Below, one piece after another: positions 43,500-47,666 of a DNA stretch of 47,666 nt. Under the pieces are notes generated by a model, which saw nothing but the letters and a program-made list of their open reading frames with translations, was not told the DNA's origin and did no database searches. The translations under genes and the position numbers were made by a program. The DNA is from Lachnospiraceae bacterium (GTDB taxonomy: Bacteria; Bacillota_A; Clostridia; Lachnospirales; Lachnospiraceae): assembly GCA_024689605.1 (NCBI GenBank), contig JAILDD010000006.1, positions 1 through 47,666 on the forward strand, read 5' to 3'. Each line of letters starts with the position of its first letter. Position 1 is the stretch's first letter.

Positions 43500-46169
43500 A
43501 TGCTGACATACAATGATGTAGACTATAACAGCGTCACGCCGATGATGCAGCAGTATCTTGATACAAAGAAAGGGTACATGGACTGTATCCTTTTTTACAG
43601 GCTTGGCGACTTTTACGAGATGTTTTTTGATGATGCCGTCACAGCATCCAGCGTGCTGGATCTTACCCTTACGGGAAAAAACTGCGGTCTTGATGAAAGG
43701 GCGCCTATGTGCGGTGTGCCTTTCCATGCGGTGGACATATATCTTGATAAACTTATAGAGAACGGATATAAAGTGGCCATAGGCGAGCAGGTGGAGGATC
43801 CGAAGCTTGCAAAGGGGCTGGTTAAGCGTGAAGTCATCAGGGTGGTAACCCCGGGAACAAATATAAGTGAAAGAAACCTTGAAGAATCCCGTAATAACTA
43901 TCTGATGTGTATAGTTGATATGCAGAATAAGATCGGTATCGCATATGCGGATGTTTCCACGGGAGATTTCTTCCTTACGGAACTGGATACATCAGTCAAA
44001 TTAAAGGACGACATTGCGGGGCATACACCGAGTGAGATCATCTGTAATGAAGCGGCACTTATCTCAAATCCATGGCTTGAGAGCTTAAGGGAGACTGCAA
44101 AGACCGCTGTTTCCACAATCGGTACCTGGTATTTTGATATAACGGACTGTGAAAAAATCCTGAAGAAGCATTTTAATGTGACTTCACTCGTGGCACTCGG
44201 AATAACTGATTTTCCGGTAGGTATTGTTGCAGCCGGTGCACTCATGCAGTATCTTTATGAGACGCAGAAGACTGAATTATCGAATATTGCACATATTGAG
44301 CCTTATTCCGGCGGAAAATACATGCTGCTTGATTCCGCGAGCCGCAGGAACTTAGAGTTATGCGAGACCATGCGGGAAAAGCAGAAACGGGGAACTCTTT
44401 TCTGGGTGCTTGATAAGACTAGGACCGCTATGGGGGCCAGGATGCTAAGATGTGATATCGAGCAGCCCCTTACGGATGAGGAAGAGATCATAAAGCGTCA
44501 GGACGGCTGTGAAGAGCTTTTGAACAACAGCATGGACCGTGATGAACTCAGGGAATATCTTAATGCGGTTTATGACCTCGAGCGTCTTATGGCCAGGGTA
44601 TGCTACCATTCAGCCAATCCCAGGGATATGCTGGCTCTTAAGGGTTCGCTGTCAGTCCTGCCTGCGATAAAGAAACTCTTATCGGCATCATCATCTGATG
44701 CACTGAAAGAACTGAATGAGGGGCTGGATGCGCTTGAAGACATTACTTCAGCTATCGAAAGCTGCATTATGGAAGAGCCGCCCATAACGATCCGTGAAGG
44801 CGGAATCATAAAGGACGGATTTAATGAAGATATAGATAAGCTGCGCTATATCTCTTCGAACGCAAAGCAGCTGCTGGCAGGACTTGAGGCAGAGGAAAAG
44901 GAACGTACGGGGATAAAGAACCTGCGTATTAAATATAACAAGGTGTTCGGATATTACCTCGAAGTGACCAATTCCTATAAGGATCTGGTTCCGGAAGATT
45001 ATATGCGAAAGCAGACTCTTGCCAATGCCGAGAGATTCGTTACGCCGAAATTAAAAGAGTTAGAGGATAGTATCCTGAATGCTGAGGAAAAGCTGCAGGT
45101 ACTGGAATACGACATTTTCTGTGCACTCCGTGACCGTATAGAACAGAATACGGAACGCATACAGAAGACTGCCAAGGCTGTTGCCAGGCTGGATGTTTTC
45201 TGTTCACTGGCACTGGTGGCAGAGCTTAACCACTATGTGCGTCCTGCAATAAACCATAAAGGTATCATAGACATAAAAGGAGGCCGGCATCCTGTTGTGG
45301 AGAATATGATCCGGAACGAGCAGTTCATAGAAAATGACACTTATCTTGACAAAAAGAAACAGTGCATTCAGATAATAACCGGACCCAATATGGCAGGTAA
45401 ATCCACATATATGAGACAGGTGGCACTAATAGAGCTGATGTTCCAGATAGGGTCATTCGTGCCTGCTTCAAGCGCCAATCTCTGCATAGTGGACAGGATA
45501 TTTACCAGGGTTGGGGCTTCCGATGACCTGTCCAGTGGACAGTCCACTTTCATGATAGAGATGAATGAGGTGGCAAATATCTTAAAGAATGCTACCTCGG
45601 ATTCATTGCTTATACTGGATGAGATAGGCAGGGGGACATCTACTTTTGACGGGCTTGCCATAGCCTGGGCTGTCATAGAATATATCAGTTCCAAAAAGCT
45701 GATAGGGGCTAAGACCCTGTTTGCAACCCATTACCATGAGCTTACTGAGCTTGAGGGAAAAATGGATAATGTGAGCAATTACTGCATTGCTGTCAGGGAG
45801 CAGGGTGATGACATTGTCTTTTTAAGAAAAATAATAAAGGGCGGTGCTGACAAGAGCTATGGCATACAGGTGGCAAAGCTTGCGGGCCTGCCGGAATCGG
45901 TTATAAACCGTGCTACTGACATTGTGGCCCAGCTTCTGAATAATGACATTACGGAGAGCCTGTCTGCGATAGCTCCTGCGGACCTGTCAAAAAAGAATAC
46001 TATGAAAGCACTGGATGATGTGGACAGGGGGCAGCTAAGCTTTATGGATACCGTGTCTGACGAGGATGTTCTGGATGAGATAAAAGGGCTTAATATTTCT
46101 GAACTTACACCCCTGGATGCACTGAATACACTTTATAGACTTCAGGGAAAACTTAAAAACCGGTATTAA
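43500..46169 (+). CDS. mutS: DNA mismatch repair protein MutS
   Basis: Mismatch-recognition ATPase of 889 residues. The N-terminal mismatch-binding domain has the GDFYEMFFDDA motif (the Phe and Glu that contact the mismatch). The connector, lever and clamp domains follow, then the ATPase with Walker A GPNMAGKSTYMRQ near 628 and LILDEIGRGTSTFDG, TLFATHYHEL, and a C-terminal helix-turn-helix-like region. AGAGGAAA precedes the ATG. Confidence 0.97.
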   Translation: MLTYNDVDYNSVTPMMQQYLDTKKGYMDCILFYRLGDFYEMFFDDAVTASSVLDLTLTGKNCGLDERAPMCGVPFHAVDIYLDKLIENGYKVAIGEQVEDPKLAKGLVKREVIRVVTPGTNISERNLEESRNNYLMCIVDMQNKIGIAYADVSTGDFFLTELDTSVKLKDDIAGHTPSEIICNEAALISNPWLESLRETAKTAVSTIGTWYFDITDCEKILKKHFNVTSLVALGITDFPVGIVAAGALMQYLYETQKTELSNIAHIEPYSGGKYMLLDSASRRNLELCETMREKQKRGTLFWVLDKTRTAMGARMLRCDIEQPLTDEEEIIKRQDGCEELLNNSMDRDELREYLNAVYDLERLMARVCYHSANPRDMLALKGSLSVLPAIKKLLSASSSDALKELNEGLDALEDITSAIESCIMEEPPITIREGGIIKDGFNEDIDKLRYISSNAKQLLAGLEAEEKERTGIKNLRIKYNKVFGYYLEVTNSYKDLVPEDYMRKQTLANAERFVTPKLKELEDSILNAEEKLQVLEYDIFCALRDRIEQNTERIQKTAKAVARLDVFCSLALVAELNHYVRPAINHKGIIDIKGGRHPVVENMIRNEQFIENDTYLDKKKQCIQIITGPNMAGKSTYMRQVALIELMFQIGSFVPASSANLCIVDRIFTRVGASDDLSSGQSTFMIEMNEVANILKNATSDSLLILDEIGRGTSTFDGLAIAWAVIEYISSKKLIGAKTLFATHYHELTELEGKMDNVSNYCIAVREQGDDIVFLRKIIKGGADKSYGIQVAKLAGLPESVINRATDIVAQLLNNDITESLSAIAPADLSKKNTMKALDDVDRGQLSFMDTVSDEDVLDEIKGLNISELTPLDALNTLYRLQGKLKNRY

Positions 46170-46194
46170 TGTAACCGGAAAAATGAGGGAAAAT

Positions 46195-47526
46195 ATGAAA
46201 TACAGTAATATACATAAAGAATTGGGGATTGATGAAGAGACTTTTAATTTCGGCGAAAAGATAAGGGCAAGCCTTAAGGAAAGGTTTGAAGAAATCGACA
46301 ATGTGGCAGAATTAAACCAGCTGAAAGTACTGAATGCACTGCAGAAGAATAATGTGAGTGAGGCCTGTCTGCTGGGCACCACCGGTTACGGTTATAATGA
46401 CATAGGACGCGAAACCCTTGAAACGGTATATGCAGATATTTTTCACACTGAGGATGCATTGGTAAGACCGCAGATAACCTGCGGAACCCATGCCTTGGCC
46501 CTTGCACTGATGAGCAATTTAAGGCCCGGGGACGAACTTTTAAGCCCTGTGGGAAGACCCTATGACACTCTTACCTCAGTTATCGGAATTGACGAAGACG
46601 GAGAAGGTGCGCATAATAGCGGATCCCTGCGTGAATATGGTGTAGGATACAGGCAGGTGGACCTTTTAGAAGATGGTTCTTTTGATTATGACGGAATAAA
46701 GAAAGCCGTAAACGAAAAGACTCACATGGTGACAATTCAGCGGTCAAGGGGATATTCTTCAAGGCCTACATTGTCACCCCGGAAGATAGGAGAACTCATT
46801 GCTTTTCTTCGCGGTATAAAAAACGACCTGGTAATAATGGTTGATAACTGTTATGGAGAGTTTGTCTGTCTTGATGAGCCTACGGATTTCGGAGCTGATC
46901 TTTGCGTGGGCTCACTTATCAAGAACCCAGGCGGTGGCTTATGTCCCTGTGGTGGATATCTTGTGGGCAAAAAGGAATATATCGAAAATGCTGCTTACAG
47001 GCTGACATCGCCGGGTCTGGGAAAGGAAGTCGGGGCATCCCTTACGACCCTGCCGTCCTTTTATCAGGGGCTTTTCCTGGCACCGACAGTTACGGCATCA
47101 GCACTTAAGACATCCGTATTCGCTGCTGCCATGTATGAAAATCTTAAGTTTACCGGTGCAGAGGGGAATGAAGAAAGCTTTGTGGTAAGACCTGACAGCC
47201 GTGAGGAACGCTACGATATAATCCAGGCAATAGAATTAAAATCCCCGGAAAAACTCTGTGCTTTCTGCGAGGGAGTGCAGGCGGCATCACCGGTGGATTC
47301 CTTTGTTAAGCCGGAACCATGGGATATGCCGGGGTACAAAGAGCCGGTAATTATGGCAGCCGGTGCTTTTGTTTCCGGATCAAGCATAGAGCTTTCGGCA
47401 GACGGACCTCTTCGTGAGCCATATACCGTTTATTTTCAAGGCGGGCTGACCTTCCCCCACGGGGCTTTCGGAATGTTGAAGACCGTGCAATATCTTAAAG
47501 AGAGAGGATTGGTTTCTTTGGGATGA
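46195..47526 (+). CDS. YnbB-like PLP enzyme (methionine gamma-lyase-related, 'aluminum resistance' family)
   Basis: Fold-type I PLP protein of about 443 residues of the YnbB/PF06838 family, whose substrate is not established. Family motifs are [60 protein letters not shown], and [16 protein letters not shown] with the likely PLP lysine. ATG 46195 is preferred because GAGGGA lies just upstream; ATG 46183 (four residues longer) is possible. It lies between mutS and mutL and overlaps mutL by 4 bases (ATGA). Confidence 0.87.
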   Translation: MKYSNIHKELGIDEETFNFGEKIRASLKERFEEIDNVAELNQLKVLNALQKNNVSEACLLGTTGYGYNDIGRETLETVYADIFHTEDALVRPQITCGTHALALALMSNLRPGDELLSPVGRPYDTLTSVIGIDEDGEGAHNSGSLREYGVGYRQVDLLEDGSFDYDGIKKAVNEKTHMVTIQRSRGYSSRPTLSPRKIGELIAFLRGIKNDLVIMVDNCYGEFVCLDEPTDFGADLCVGSLIKNPGGGLCPCGGYLVGKKEYIENAAYRLTSPGLGKEVGASLTTLPSFYQGLFLAPTVTASALKTSVFAAAMYENLKFTGAEGNEESFVVRPDSREERYDIIQAIELKSPEKLCAFCEGVQAASPVDSFVKPEPWDMPGYKEPVIMAAGAFVSGSSIELSADGPLREPYTVYFQGGLTFPHGAFGMLKTVQYLKERGLVSLG

Positions 47527-47666
47527 TGGGAAAAATACAGGTACTTGATAACAATACTATAGACCAGATTGCTGCCGGTGAGGTGGTTGAGCGCCCTGCG
47601 AGCGTCGTGAAGGAACTTACGGAAAATGCCATAGACGCAGGGGCTGATGCTATCACCGTTGAGATA
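47523..47666 (+). CDS. mutL: DNA mismatch repair protein MutL, N-terminal part (cut by window end)
   Basis: The first 48 codons are present. They read the MutL start: [20 protein letters not shown], then [18 protein letters not shown], the GHKL ATPase region containing the catalytic Glu and the Asn-Ala-x-Asp motif. The start overlaps the preceding stop (ATGA); the second of two tandem ATGs (47526) is an alternative. The gene continues beyond the window. Confidence 0.95.
   Translation, partial: MMGKIQVLDNNTIDQIAAGEVVERPASVVKELTENAIDAGADAITVEI

Overview
The window reads as a chromosomal segment of a Gram-positive anaerobe of the class Clostridia, most likely a Lachnospiraceae member (Butyrivibrio/Roseburia-like). 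The grounds are a S1-repeat protein, FtsK/SpoIIIE, FolD and formate-THF ligase in an operon, a class B sortase with a PKTGD-type substrate, BspA-like leucine-rich proteins, an extended MiaB, and strong AGGAGG ribosome-binding sites. The genus is an inference. All genes but two lie on the plus strand. There are no rRNA, tRNA, CRISPR, phage or insertion sequences, and no gene-free stretch exceeds about 220 bases.

Layout. (1) 38-3350: S1-domain RNA-binding protein, a lone CheR methyltransferase, and a convergent DEDD-type exonuclease, with clear intrinsic terminators. (2) 3.4-13.8 kb, the accessory part: a membrane-anchored GH25-like protein that has lost a catalytic Asp; a minus-strand HNH/AP2-derived protein that seems to have lost its nuclease histidines; a class B sortase; a 1827-residue BspA-like leucine-rich surface protein with a PKTGD sorting signal; and a second secreted leucine-rich protein. 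The GH25 and sortase promoters share short sequence words. The giant surface protein has a good sigma-A promoter plus a near-consensus sigma-D (motility) promoter. (3) 13.9-20.0 kb: isocitrate dehydrogenase, a coiled-coil protein of unknown function, NAD(P)HX repair enzyme, alanine racemase and a CNNM/CorC-type membrane protein. (4) 20.0-29.0 kb: YebC, a polyprenyl-phosphate glycosyltransferase, an acidic protein of unknown function directly before an FtsK with a very long charged linker, then fhs and folD. (5) 29.0-38.7 kb: a zinc-ribbon/acidic/TM/TPR/chitobiase-fold protein, an RsmF-like rRNA methylase, phoH, ybeY, a MOP-type flippase, and two flavoproteins. (6) 38.8-41.7 kb: proB, a DUF896 gene, 5-formyl-THF cyclo-ligase, proA. 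(7) 41.9-47.7 kb: miaB, mutS, a YnbB-like PLP enzyme, and the first 48 codons of mutL.

How they work together. Most of the window is housekeeping: translation and RNA processing (S1, YebC, RsmF-like, YbeY, MiaB), one-carbon metabolism (Fhs, FolD, FTHF cyclo-ligase), proline synthesis, envelope precursors (Alr, flippase), chromosome segregation and mismatch repair. The most novel-looking part is the 3.4-13.8 kb surface module. I infer that the AP2-type protein may regulate the flanking sortase and GH25 genes, while the sortase anchors the giant leucine-rich protein. Next in interest are the acidic FtsK neighbour and the zinc-ribbon/acidic/chitobiase-fold membrane protein. All functional links are inferences from sequence and position.
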